From: Bradyrhizobium acaciae
GTDB lineage: Bacteria; Pseudomonadota; Alphaproteobacteria; Rhizobiales; Xanthobacteraceae
Length of the DNA: 62,519 bases
Assembly (NCBI RefSeq): GCF_020889785.1
Contig: NZ_JACMYK010000029.1
Location: forward strand, 1 to 62,519
Direction: 5' to 3'
A program made the translations under genes and the position numbers. The notes under the pieces are model-generated. The model worked only from the letters and a program-made list of their open reading frames with translations, was not told where the DNA came from and did no database searches. Below are positions 26,024 to 34,649 of this stretch, in pieces (the stretch's first letter is position 1; every line of letters begins with the position of its first letter).

Positions 26024-27688
26024 TCAATTTGGACCGGTCGCCTGATCCGCAACCGCCCGGCCAAGCTCCTGTCGGCTAGTCGCTCGCCCAACTGACTGTC
26101 GATCGGTGGGTGACGCCGGTGGGACGGGCGAATTGACCTGGTTCGAATTGACCTGGGTCGAATTTGCCTGTGTCTTCGCGTCGCCGTCGTTCACAACGAT
26201 GTTCACGAGATCGCCCGGCTGCAACACGGTCATCCCGAGCGACTCGATACCGACCGGCCCTGCCGGCGTCTGCCGCACCACCTGATAGGTGATCCGGCTC
26301 GCCTCCTTGGCGAACTGTGCACGGGTCGCAGGCAACGTGCTGAGCACCCCTTCACTCATGTTGAAGTCGCGCTCATTGTCCAAAAGCTGGCGTTCGATAG
26401 CCTCGATCTCCACCTCCAGGTCGTTCCTGATGTCGGCCTGGATTCGAAATCCCTCGGCCTCGAGCGTCGCAAGGCGCTGCTTGGCCGTCGCGTACTGATT
26501 GAGCGCATCTCGCCGACGCTGCTCGGCATCGGTCAACTCGCTCTGAACCTGATTCAATACCGTTGCGCTGATGACATTGCGGTCCGCCAGCGCACGCATG
26601 CTGTTGACCCGCTCCTGGCGTAGCTTGACGAGGTCGTCGAGCGATTCCATGCGGCCATACACGGTGACATCCTGCTTGGCCGCTTCCAGCGCGGTCTGCA
26701 GCGCGCGCTCGCGGTTTGCGCGCGCGGTGGCGATGGTCTTGCGCCGATCTCCCTGTTCGCGGACAAGATTGGCGGCCTCGGTCGCACCCATGAGTTCGAT
26801 CAGCCGGAGCGGAATCTTGGGCTCGGCGCCGTCGCGCTCGGCCTTCAGCACCGCTGCGCGCGCCAACAGCTTCAGCATCGCGTCAGCGGACGCGCTCCGC
26901 TTGAGGATTTCACGTACCGCCTCGATCTTCTGCCACGGCTCCGATGTGCCCCGGTCGAGCCCGCCCGCCAGCGCCATTGCGTGCAGCACTGTCATGCCGG
27001 ATGTAAATTTGTACGAGCCGGGATTCTTGACAGGCCCGAGCACGTAGATGGGTGAGTGCTCGACCGACAGGATGTTGACCACGCCCTTGCGGCCAAGCAG
27101 GTGATCGAAGGTTGCAGCCAGTTCGGCGCGAACCTGCAGCGTCGATCGGTCGGCAACCCGAACGGCGCCGAGCAGGGGCACCGAGATCGTGCCGTCGTCC
27201 TGGACGGTGTACGGACCACTCAGTTCCGGACGCTGGACGAGACCGCGCAGGGCCGAGCTCGACGAACGCCCCCATTTGTCCTCCTCGACGTCGACGCGTT
27301 CGTAGAAGGCAATCGTGAGTTTGTCGCCAATGCCGCATAGGTCCCCGGCCGATGCGTCTCGCGTCGGGCTGACCATCTTGGAGCGTTCAGCGATCGTGGG
27401 AGGCGCCGTGTCGCTCGGTGCGGCCGCGGTGACCGCCGGACTGCTTGGCGGCTCCGACGTCGCTCCCACGGCGACTTGCGCTGTGGCCCGAACCGGGTTG
27501 TCGTACCGGGCGCCGAACGTCGCAAACGCTTTCTGCGCCATCGCATGCGAGAGTATCTCGACCGCTCCCCAGTTCTTGGCCGTTGCCACACCCACGACAG
27601 CAAGGATGGCGACAGCGAGGACGGCCCGCACCCTTCGAGACTGGGGTGGCATGGGCCGAGCGGGCTCGGACTTGTGTTGGACAACCAT
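26024..27688 (-). CDS. Polysaccharide biosynthesis/export protein (ExoF/Wza-like, with long coiled coil)
   Basis: 554 aa from the ATG at 27688; a GTG start at 27805 would add 39 residues including another hydrophobic stretch, so the start is uncertain. A signal or membrane segment (AVLAVAILAVVGVATA) is followed by the polysaccharide-export domain (YTVQDDGTISVPLLGAVRV), an SLBB-type segment (PIYVLGPVKNPGSYKF), then a long coiled coil (about 300-470) and a last beta segment (VLQPGDLVNIVVND). This matches rhizobial ExoF-type outer-membrane export proteins. An odd Gln/Asn/Val repeat (ANSTQVNSNQVNS) lies near the C-terminus. It is the first gene of the minus-strand operon with the acyltransferase and ATP-grasp genes. 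Confidence 0.88.
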   Translation of the reverse strand: MVVQHKSEPARPMPPQSRRVRAVLAVAILAVVGVATAKNWGAVEILSHAMAQKAFATFGARYDNPVRATAQVAVGATSEPPSSPAVTAAAPSDTAPPTIAERSKMVSPTRDASAGDLCGIGDKLTIAFYERVDVEEDKWGRSSSSALRGLVQRPELSGPYTVQDDGTISVPLLGAVRVADRSTLQVRAELAATFDHLLGRKGVVNILSVEHSPIYVLGPVKNPGSYKFTSGMTVLHAMALAGGLDRGTSEPWQKIEAVREILKRSASADAMLKLLARAAVLKAERDGAEPKIPLRLIELMGATEAANLVREQGDRRKTIATARANRERALQTALEAAKQDVTVYGRMESLDDLVKLRQERVNSMRALADRNVISATVLNQVQSELTDAEQRRRDALNQYATAKQRLATLEAEGFRIQADIRNDLEVEIEAIERQLLDNERDFNMSEGVLSTLPATRAQFAKEASRITYQVVRQTPAGPVGIESLGMTVLQPGDLVNIVVNDGDAKTQANSTQVNSNQVNSPVPPASPTDRQSVGRATSRQELGRAVADQATGPN

Positions 27689-27805
27689 AGACGCGACTTT
27701 CGCGTTCGATGATGGCTGCCACGTCGCCGAACGCGACCGTGGTGCCAAAAGCAGCACTGCGACAAGCAAGACTGCGCTATCGTGACCCCTGGGGGCAGGA
27801 CGCAC

Positions 27806-28083
27806 AACTATCCCATTGTGGGCACCCCTTTTGAGTGAAGTCGATGGGTGGTCGGGACTCTCACATTTTATTTTAAGTATAGAACATATCCCCCCACCAG
27901 GAGGTGGTCAGGGCGTCCGTCGGCAAACCGCAGCGGTCGCATTTCGGTGCAGCAAATTCCCTGCGCCGGTGCGCCGGTTCGGTGCGGCCTGAACGAGCCT
28001 TGAATTTACTTTTGGTACGAACTATCTTGCGGTGACATCAGGGCCGTCGCCTTCAACAGGCCCGGATGCCCAGGAGATTTGAT
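27806..28083. promoter_or_regulatory. Divergent promoter region (export operon / MarR gene)
   Basis: AT-rich core around 27865-27890 includes TATACT on the minus strand, a good -10 candidate for the export gene. A small hairpin (CCACC-AGGA-GGTGG, 27894-27907) lies beside it. About 280 bases in total with no gene. Confidence 0.45.
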
Positions 28084-28590
28084 TTGGCACTCGCGAAGGA
28101 GTCCTCACCGGTTTCACCCAGGAGCGGGGTTGATCAGGAGGCCGAGTACAGGGCTCAGACACGGCTTTGGCTTCGGCTGCTTGCCTGCGCTACGCTGATC
28201 GAGGGTGAGCTGCGGCGCCGGTTCCGCGAGGAATTCGATTTCACGATGCCGCGCTTCGACGTGCTGGCCCAGCTCGACCGCGAACCGAGCGGATTGGTGC
28301 TGGGAGAACTGCCGAAGCGCCTGATGGTCTCCGCCGGAAACCTCACACCGATCGTCGATCGTCTGGTCGAGGACGGTTTCATCACCCGCACGCCTTCGAA
28401 CCTGGACCGGCGCGTGCAGATCGTCTGCATGACCGTCGAAGGCCGAAAAGCCTTCAGGCGCATGGCCAAGAGCCACGGCTCATGGCTGGCCGAGCTGCTG
28501 GCGGGATTCCCGGCTGACCGGCTCGACGCCTTGACCGGCGAGCTCGACGCACTCAAGGGCGCCGTCAAGGACGCGATGCAAAAGCCGTGA
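28084..28590 (+). CDS. MarR-family transcriptional regulator
   Basis: 168 aa from a TTG start at 28084. This start is preferred over the in-frame ATG at 28066 because AGGAGA (28072-28077) lies six bases before TTG and inside the longer version. The winged helix-turn-helix is clear: FDVLAQLDREPSGLVLGELP, LMVSAGNLTPIVDRLVEDGF, and the wing NLDRRVQIVCMT. It is closely similar to the MarR gene at 48270 (shared FDVLAQLDR and VS-GN signatures), so the two may sense related aromatic or CoA ligands. It faces the decayed ligase and the catabolic island; control of that island is inferred. Confidence 0.9.
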   Translation: MALAKESSPVSPRSGVDQEAEYRAQTRLWLRLLACATLIEGELRRRFREEFDFTMPRFDVLAQLDREPSGLVLGELPKRLMVSAGNLTPIVDRLVEDGFITRTPSNLDRRVQIVCMTVEGRKAFRRMAKSHGSWLAELLAGFPADRLDALTGELDALKGAVKDAMQKP

Positions 28591-28602
28591 ACGGAGATGG
28601 CT

Positions 28603-29037
28603 CTAGCGCCACACCCGAACGCCGGCCGCCTCCCGATCCCAGGTATCCGCGGTCATGCCCGCGTCGCGCAGCGCGCCCTTCCTGATCTTGCCGTTCTCCG
28701 TCAACGGCATCTGGCTGACGATGCGCACATAGCGGGGAATCGCAAAATAGGCGATCCGCCCTTCGCAATGCCTGACGATATCGACGCCCTGCAACGATTG
28801 GCCGAGCTCGAGCAGGATTGCGGCAGCGACCTCGTCCTCGCCCAATTCGGACGGCAACGGATAGATCGCGCAAGCCGCGTTGCGAAAAATATGCGACAGC
28901 TGCAAGCCGCGCAGCGCGGTGTTGATCGGCACCACGATCGCGCCGAGCCACGCGCAGCCCAGACAGACCTGAAGGAATTCCGGACGGTTCGAGCGGCGGA
29001 AACAAATCGACCGCGCGCGTCCGGGCCGGCGTCGCAC
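28603..29037 (-). pseudogene. Acyl-CoA ligase (AMP-dependent synthetase) remnant with large internal deletion
   Basis: The reading frame carries an N-terminal ligase segment (NRPEFLQVCLGCAWLGAIVV, PINTALRGLQLSHIFRNA) joined directly to a C-terminal one (PSELGEDEVAAAI, YFAIPRYVRIV, LTENGKIRKGALRDAG). About 350 residues that should lie between, including the AMP-binding P-loop, are missing. The true N-terminus is also lost. It sits behind the solute-binding-protein gene, so an operon of transporter component plus ligase once existed here. An intact ligase is at 50011-51627. Confidence 0.85.
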
Positions 29038-29104
29038 CGCCCTGCTCCGTCGTCTTGCCGGCGTCTGCCTGCACGTCGCTCTCCGACACCGTCCTGCCGC
29101 TCAG

Positions 29105-30262
29105 TCAGGGCAGCAGCTTGTACTTTCCATCCTCGATCTGAACCAGGATACGCGAGCGATCATCGACGCCGTGCCGATCCGCCGGCGTGTAGGTGTAGAC
29201 GCCCTGCGTTCCGGCCAGCTCCTTGGTGGAGAACAGCGCCTGGCGAAGCGCGGTGCGAAACTCCGGCGAGCCGGGCTTGACTCCGGTCGCCAACGCGCGC
29301 TTGGCCGCATCCACCAGCACCAGCCAGCCATCGAAGGAATAGGACGAGAACGAGTCGGTCGGCGGCTCGCCATTCGCCTTTTCGAACGCCGCGCGGAAAT
29401 CCAGCGCAACCTTCTGGACCGGATTGCTTGCCGGAAGCTGCTCGGCCACGGTCACCGGCCCGGTCGGGCAGATGATTCCGTTGGCGGCCTTGCCGGCAAG
29501 CCGCAGGAAATCGGCGCTGATCAGTCCGTGGTTGCCGTAGAACGGCCCCTTGTAGCCACGCTCGGACAACGCGAGCACCGGCAGCGCGCCCGGCGTTCCC
29601 GTGCCGCCGAGCATGATGGCGTCGGGACGGGCCGCCAACGCCCGCAGCACCTGGGCGGTCACCGACGAATCCGATCGGGCGTATCGCTCGTTGGCGATGA
29701 CCTTGATGTCGGCGGCCTTGGCGCTCTGCGACAGCGAATCGTACATGAGGTCGCCGAAGGCATCCGAGAAGCCGATGAACGCGACGGTCTTCAACCCCCG
29801 CGCCTTCATGTGATCGACGATGCCTTGAACGAGAAGCGGCGTCGGTTGCGGCGTCTGCACGACCCACGGCCCGCCTTCGCCCGGCGGCACCGGCGCGATC
29901 GGTGACACCGCGATCATCGGAATCTTCATCTCGATCGCGGCGGTCGCCATCGCCAGCGTCTGCGGCGCGCCAGACGTGCCGATCAGAATGTCGACCTTCT
30001 CCTGCTCGACGAGCTTGCGCGCGTTGCGCGCCGACGCGGTCGGATCGGAAGCGTCATCGAGCTGGATTACGCGGAGCTTCTCGCCGCCGACTTCGCCGAT
30101 ATAGGCCTCGCCGGCCGCGATCCCCTTTGCGTTTGGAATCCCGATCGACGACACCGGGCCGCTGAGGCCGGTGACGAAACCGACCAGGATGTCCGCCTGC
30201 CCGGCCTGCGGAACGGCGACCAGCAGCGCGGCCGAGGCCAGCAGGGTCTTCATCGAGATCAT
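29105..30262 (-). CDS. Liv-type ABC transporter substrate-binding protein
   Basis: 385 aa periplasmic type I binding protein (Peripla_BP_6, LivK-like). Signal peptide residues 1-23 (LLASAALLVAVPQAGQA), then DILVGFVTGLSGPVSSIGIP and GTGTPGALPVLALSERGYKG. The ATG at 30262 has AAGGA at normal distance; MKTLL at 30253 is an alternative. It is clearly paralogous to the protein at 35088-36239 (shared ARNARKLVE, NERYAR and SVTAQ stretches). Such proteins in catabolic islands bind aromatic acids rather than branched-chain amino acids. It follows the cyclase gene by 57 bases. Confidence 0.92.
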   Translation of the reverse strand: MISMKTLLASAALLVAVPQAGQADILVGFVTGLSGPVSSIGIPNAKGIAAGEAYIGEVGGEKLRVIQLDDASDPTASARNARKLVEQEKVDILIGTSGAPQTLAMATAAIEMKIPMIAVSPIAPVPPGEGGPWVVQTPQPTPLLVQGIVDHMKARGLKTVAFIGFSDAFGDLMYDSLSQSAKAADIKVIANERYARSDSSVTAQVLRALAARPDAIMLGGTGTPGALPVLALSERGYKGPFYGNHGLISADFLRLAGKAANGIICPTGPVTVAEQLPASNPVQKVALDFRAAFEKANGEPPTDSFSSYSFDGWLVLVDAAKRALATGVKPGSPEFRTALRQALFSTKELAGTQGVYTYTPADRHGVDDRSRILVQIEDGKYKLLP

Positions 30263-30319
30263 GGCACTTGTCCTTCTTGATTTGCGTTTCTTCTGTCGGG
30301 CAAGCGCCAGCCGCTCGCT

Positions 30320-31102
30320 TCAGTTCGCCGAAACCAGCGCGATGACGCGCAGCGGGCTGCCGGAACCGTTCTGGATCTTCAAGGGCGAAGCCACGATCAC
30401 CGCACCGGTGGCGGGAAGCTGATCGAGGTTGCAGAGACATTGAAGGCCATAGCGGCCTGCGCCGTGCAGGAAGTGATGCGCCGGATAAGGCGGCTCGAAA
30501 TGGCCGGCCTGGCCCGCGTCGGTGCCGATCGTCTCGGTGCCGAATCCGATGATGCCGCGCTCCTCAACCAGCCATTTCATCACGGCCGGATTCGGGCCCG
30601 GCGTATGCGCGCCGTCATCCCTGAGATTGGAGTAGTCGCGCCAACCCTTCTTCGACCAGTCGGTGCGCAGCAGAACCCAATTCCGTTCGGGAATCCGTCC
30701 GTGCTTCGCCTCCCAGGCTTCGACCAGCGGGACCGTGAGCAGGAAGTCCGGATCCTGCGCCGCTCCCGCCGAGCAGTCGATGACGCATGCCGGCGCGATC
30801 ATGTCCTTGGCAGGCATGGAGTCGACGGAATTGTTCGGCAGGTCCTTGCCGGTGAACCAGTGAATCGGCGCATCGAAATGCGTACCGGTATGCTCGCCGA
30901 ACGTCACGTTGTTCCAGTACCAGGCGGGACCGCGCCCGTCATACCGCGAGATCTCCTGAATCCGAACGGGAGCTGCCTGGCCAAACTCCGGCGGCAGCAC
31001 GATGACCGGAAAATCCGGGCTGAGCGTGAAGGTCAGATCGACGACGCGCACCGCGCCGGACGAGATCGCACCGGCCAGCTCCAGGAGATTCTTGCTTTGC
31101 AT
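30320..31102 (-). CDS. Cyclase-family metal hydrolase, isatin-hydrolase-like
   Basis: 260 aa. The metal-binding motif HTGTHFDAPIH (His71, His75, Asp77, His81) matches HxGTHxDxPxH of the kynurenine formamidase / isatin hydrolase superfamily. The start at 31102 has GGGAGG eight bases upstream; a longer start at 31264 lacks support. Isatin hydrolase opens the lactam ring of isatin to isatinate with Mn2+. Assignment to isatin rather than N-formylkynurenine rests on context: adjacent DUF35/thiolase genes and an Ior-type enzyme nearby. Other cyclic amides are possible. Confidence 0.8.
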   Translation of the reverse strand: MQSKNLLELAGAISSGAVRVVDLTFTLSPDFPVIVLPPEFGQAAPVRIQEISRYDGRGPAWYWNNVTFGEHTGTHFDAPIHWFTGKDLPNNSVDSMPAKDMIAPACVIDCSAGAAQDPDFLLTVPLVEAWEAKHGRIPERNWVLLRTDWSKKGWRDYSNLRDDGAHTPGPNPAVMKWLVEERGIIGFGTETIGTDAGQAGHFEPPYPAHHFLHGAGRYGLQCLCNLDQLPATGAVIVASPLKIQNGSGSPLRVIALVSAN

Positions 31103-31136
31103 CGTCACATCCTCCCGCTTGGTTGAAATCCTGATC

Positions 31137-32378
31137 TTATTTGTCGAGCTCGCGCTCGAGCGCTTTCGGATTGGCTGCAAGACGCTGCCTGATTTCCTCG
31201 GCAACGTCCCCGACATAGATCTCCTCGAGCCCGCCCCGCAGCGCGGACACGATGGCCTGCGCAACTGCGCGTGGCGCGACCTTGGGCGGCGGCACGGTCT
31301 GGAACCACTCGGTATCGACCGGCCCGGTGAACAGGTTCATCACCTTGACGCCGCCCGGCCTGAGCTCGGCACGAAGACAATGCGACAGTGACAGGCAGGC
31401 AGCTTGCGACGCCGAGTAGGCGCCGAACGCCGGCCAGTTCGCCAGCGCATGGACCGACAGGATATTGACCCAGGCAGCGCTGCTGCTGACACCATCCGCG
31501 CCCCGCATGCGCATGGCGGGACCGAAGGCCTGCGCAAGATTGATGAAGCCGAGATAGGCCTGGTCGATCTCGTCGCGCGCGATGCTCGTGCCCCTGCGGT
31601 CGAGCAGGCCGCCGGGCCGCACATACTCGGTCGTGTTAACGAGGATATCGACCTTGCCGCCGATGTCGGCCGCGAGATCGGCCGCCGACTTTTCGTCTGA
31701 CACGTCGAGCGTAACGACTTCGATCCCCTGCTGGCCGCGCAGCAGCTGCTCGCCGGCGAACGGCCGCCACGGTTCGGCAACGCCGACGAACACCGTCTTC
31801 GCGCCCGCGGCCTTCAGCGCCGCGACCGCCTCCTGGCCGATCACGCTGCGGCCGTTGGTCACGAGCACACGACGGAATTTCGGATCGGCCGTCATCTCCC
31901 GCCACTGCCTGTCATCTGCCATGTTGGGAGTCTCCTCCTCGGGTCGGGCGAAGGCCACCGCCTGACCGCTCTTGTCGAGCTGAAACGACATCACGATCGG
32001 CGCGCCCTCGACGCAGTCGGCATGCAGATGCGCCACCATGGTCGGACCACAGTCCATCTTGACGAGACCAATGCGCCAGGGCGCCCGCTCGCGGAAATAA
32101 ACGTCGCTTGGTACGCGTGCCGTGGTTTCGGCCAGCAGCACGCCGCGACGCGGCGCATCGACGAAGGAAAGACCGGCCGACAGGCAGGCGGGACATGCCT
32201 CGCGCGCCGGATAGGCGAAGGCGCCGCAGGCCTCGCAGCGCTGCAGCACGAAGCGCCCTTCGGCAGCCGCGCGCGTGAACCCGTGCGATGTCCGGCTGCG
32301 TGGCCGCGGCGGCGATGCCGGAAGCCGCGTCCGCAGCAGCGGATTCTTGCGCCGGGGTGGCTGAACCGGATCGATCAT
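31137..32378 (-). CDS. DUF35/OB-fold zinc-ribbon protein fused to a degenerate short-chain dehydrogenase
   Basis: 413 aa. Residues about 35-150 are a rubredoxin-like zinc ribbon plus OB-fold (DUF35): Cys48, Cys51, Cys62, Cys65. Residues about 168-395 are an SDR domain whose signatures are all altered: TNGRSVIG for the TGxxxGxG loop, VNTT for NNAG, and YSASQ for YxxxK (Tyr321, Gln325). The SDR is probably not a normal oxidoreductase. DUF35 proteins pair with SCP2-type thiolase-like proteins to make retro-aldolases or ketothiolases, as ChsH2-Ltp2 does in sterol catabolism. The start overlaps the end of the thiolase-like gene (ATGA), supporting a complex. Confidence 0.85.
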   Translation of the reverse strand: MIDPVQPPRRKNPLLRTRLPASPPRPRSRTSHGFTRAAAEGRFVLQRCEACGAFAYPAREACPACLSAGLSFVDAPRRGVLLAETTARVPSDVYFRERAPWRIGLVKMDCGPTMVAHLHADCVEGAPIVMSFQLDKSGQAVAFARPEEETPNMADDRQWREMTADPKFRRVLVTNGRSVIGQEAVAALKAAGAKTVFVGVAEPWRPFAGEQLLRGQQGIEVVTLDVSDEKSAADLAADIGGKVDILVNTTEYVRPGGLLDRRGTSIARDEIDQAYLGFINLAQAFGPAMRMRGADGVSSSAAWVNILSVHALANWPAFGAYSASQAACLSLSHCLRAELRPGGVKVMNLFTGPVDTEWFQTVPPPKVAPRAVAQAIVSALRGGLEEIYVGDVAEEIRQRLAANPKALERELDK

Positions 32379-33553
32379 CGCGCAGGCCCTGCAAAGATCG
32401 CGGCGCCGGAGGCCAGGCCGCGGTCATAATTGATCATACCGAAGCCCGCGGCCAAACCGAGTTTTGCATTCTTCACCTGCGTGGGGCCGGCTTCACCCAG
32501 CACCTGCCGCAATCCTTCGACCAGCCCGAGATAGGCGCCGGCGGCGCCGGCCTGGCCCGCAGAGAGCTGACCGCCCGAGGTGTTGTGCGGGAAGTCGCCG
32601 TCAATCGTCAGGTCGTGCTGACGAACGAAGGCCGCGCCCTCGCCCTTGTTGCAGAAGCCGAGATCCTCGAACTGCATCATCGTGATAACAGGATAATCAT
32701 CGTAGGTCTGGACGATATCGAGATCGTCGGGCTTCACACCGGCCATCGCGTAGAGCTCGCCGACATCCATCGCCCAGCCGCCGCGCACCTGCATCGGATC
32801 GTCCGCGAAGGCGTTGTGCCGCTCGATCGTCGACAGCAATCGCGCCGCCGGCAATCCGAGCGATGCCGCGGTTTCGTCCCGCATCACCAGGAAGGCCTCG
32901 GCACCGGCGCATGGCATGACGCAGTCGAACAGATGAATGGGATCGGATATCGGGCGGGCTGCCAGATACTGCTCGATCGTCAGCGGCGTCTTCATCAGGG
33001 CATGCGGGTTGCGCAACGCATTGGCGCGCTGGGCGACCGCGATCTTGCCGACGTCCTCGCGCGTGACGCCGAAGGTCCGCATATAGTTGCGCGCGATCAG
33101 CGCAAAGCTCGCATTAGCGCCGCCCGCGCCATAGGGATAGACCGCGTCCTGGTTGAAGCGCGAGAAGCTCTCGAGCGTCTGGCGGAAGGAATCGACGTGG
33201 TTGGTATCGCCGGCCACGCAGGCCACGATGTCGGCATCGTGTGCCTGCACCGCGCGCGCCGCCTTCCGCAAAGCCGCGATGGCGCTGGCGCCGCCGAGCG
33301 GAATGGTATCGAGCCATCTGACGCACAGCCCGAAATGCTGCGTCAGTCCGATCCCGCTGTCGTTCCCCATGGTGAAGCTGGAAACGCAGAGACCGTCGAT
33401 GTCGGAGACCCTGATGCCGGCTCGCGCGACCAGCGCACTCAGCGCGCGGCCAATCCACCATTGCGCGCTTTCGATGGAATAACGCGCATAGGGGATTGTG
33501 ACGGGAGCCGCCATCACGATGCCGTCATACGGTGTGCGCAGCGAATTTGTCAC
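32375..33553 (-). CDS. SCP2-type thiolase-like protein (candidate acyl-CoA retro-aldolase)
   Basis: 392 aa, GTG start at 33553. It has the SCP-x / lipid-transfer-protein thiolase layout: WIGRALSALVARAGIRVSDI, DIVACVAGDTNH, YDDYPVITMMQFEDLGFC, and a Gly-rich end NTSGGQLSAGQAGAAG. The active-site region reads GGASAIAALRKAARAV with no Cys, unlike true degradative thiolases. Cys-less members such as Ltp2 are aldolases working with a DUF35 partner. The downstream gene begins with exactly that domain and overlaps by four bases. In this setting the likely reaction is release of acetyl-CoA from a tertiary beta-hydroxyacyl-CoA. Upstream 130 bases carry no gene. Confidence 0.85.
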   Translation of the reverse strand: MTNSLRTPYDGIVMAAPVTIPYARYSIESAQWWIGRALSALVARAGIRVSDIDGLCVSSFTMGNDSGIGLTQHFGLCVRWLDTIPLGGASAIAALRKAARAVQAHDADIVACVAGDTNHVDSFRQTLESFSRFNQDAVYPYGAGGANASFALIARNYMRTFGVTREDVGKIAVAQRANALRNPHALMKTPLTIEQYLAARPISDPIHLFDCVMPCAGAEAFLVMRDETAASLGLPAARLLSTIERHNAFADDPMQVRGGWAMDVGELYAMAGVKPDDLDIVQTYDDYPVITMMQFEDLGFCNKGEGAAFVRQHDLTIDGDFPHNTSGGQLSAGQAGAAGAYLGLVEGLRQVLGEAGPTQVKNAKLGLAAGFGMINYDRGLASGAAIFAGPAR

Positions 33554-33683
33554 CAGCCGCCTGCCTTGCTTGCCCGCCTCAGATCACCGTCACATCGATA
33601 GTGCCACGGGTCGCTTTCGAACAGGGGCACCTTCTCGGGTCTCATCACGTCTGGCTCTCCAGAGCTGGTCGGCTGTTCGGACG

Positions 33684-34463
33684 CTAACGCTTGCGCGCGA
33701 GCATCGCCCGGAAATCGTCACGGGCGAGGGCACTGGCACGCTTGAAGCTCGGCCCTCGGCTCGGCTCGGTGCCATTGAGCCGCCTGAGCTGCACCCACAT
33801 CTCGGCGCTCTTCAACGCCACCGCGGCGCAGTTCACGACCGGCGCGTGCCCGACCTTCAGGCCGTGCTCCCGCCCGATCAATAGGCCCGGCAGCACGCCG
33901 GCCGGGATCACCACGTCGGCGCCGCGCTCCACTAGCGGCAGCGCGCTGCTCATGAAATCCTCGATCATCCTGGCATGGGCCGCTTCATCGCCGGCGAACG
34001 CACTTGCGAAATCCTCCGGCTTGCAACCGAGGCCGGTGACGTGGACGACGCGATCGCCGAGGCCGTACCGTTCGGCCTGCTCGTAGTGCCAGACCTCGAA
34101 GACGGTATCGAGCGTCACAAGGCCAAGGCGCCGGCCGAGCTGCGACGCCGCAAGCAACGTCGCCTCGCCGGTTCCGATCACGGGAATGTCGAGCGCCGAG
34201 CGCAGCTCATAGAGCCCCGGGTCCTGGAAGTGGCCCATCACGAAGGCATCGAAGCCGCTCTCTTCGGCCGCGATGCCGTTGTCGATCGCCTGAACGGCGC
34301 AGCGCAATTCGGCGAGCCGGCCGAACTCCCGGTCCGGCGGCGAAATGCCCTCGACGTGAACCGTGGTGCCGGCCGCGGCGATGTTGTTGAGGTACTCCGA
34401 CAGCCGCGCCATATAGGGCGCGTTCACGCTCGCATCGACGAAACTCTGCCAGAAGATGCGCAT
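33684..34463 (-). CDS. Aspartate/glutamate (hydantoin) racemase-family protein
   Basis: 259 aa. MRIFWQSFVDASVN start, DAFVMGHFQDPGLYELRSAL, and PVIGTGEATLLAA fit the hydantoin-racemase branch of the Asp/Glu racemase superfamily. The two catalytic-Cys positions (residues 76 and 183 in the family) are not obviously kept: the first site reads VMGHFQDPG, without Cys; the second reads APVVNCAAVAL, with Cys. So it may be a decarboxylase- or isomerase-like member rather than a racemase. It is first in the minus-strand operon with thiolase, DUF35-SDR, cyclase and binding protein. Confidence 0.75.
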   Translation of the reverse strand: MRIFWQSFVDASVNAPYMARLSEYLNNIAAAGTTVHVEGISPPDREFGRLAELRCAVQAIDNGIAAEESGFDAFVMGHFQDPGLYELRSALDIPVIGTGEATLLAASQLGRRLGLVTLDTVFEVWHYEQAERYGLGDRVVHVTGLGCKPEDFASAFAGDEAAHARMIEDFMSSALPLVERGADVVIPAGVLPGLLIGREHGLKVGHAPVVNCAAVALKSAEMWVQLRRLNGTEPSRGPSFKRASALARDDFRAMLARKR

Positions 34464-34536
34464 CGCCCTTCCCCACAAACCGTGACAGGAGCATCGGCCG
34501 TCGGCTGCCGACGCATATATTTCAACCATAAACTAA

Positions 34537-34548
34537 TTGACGCGTCAA
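34537..34548. promoter_or_regulatory. Palindrome TTGACGCGTCAA, candidate operator
   Basis: Exact 12-bp palindrome 74 bases upstream of the racemase start codon. On the minus strand it supplies a TTGACG -35-like hexamer, so a bound dimer would block that promoter. MarR or GntR proteins use sites of this size; the binder is not known. Confidence 0.5.
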
Positions 34549-34619
34549 ATGCGCGCGGCGGGGCCGGCCGGAGGGCCTTCGCTATCGCGGCGATGAGGCT
34601 CATTTTGTGGAGCTAGAGG

Positions 34620-34649
34620 TGACGGAATTGGCGCAGCCTGACGGAATTG
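34620..34649. repeat. Direct repeat TGACGGAATTG, two copies 19 bp apart
   Basis: Exact 11-bp direct repeats (34620-34630, 34639-34649), nearly two helical turns apart, in the divergent control region. This could be a tandem binding site for an activator of the transporter operon. Confidence 0.4.
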
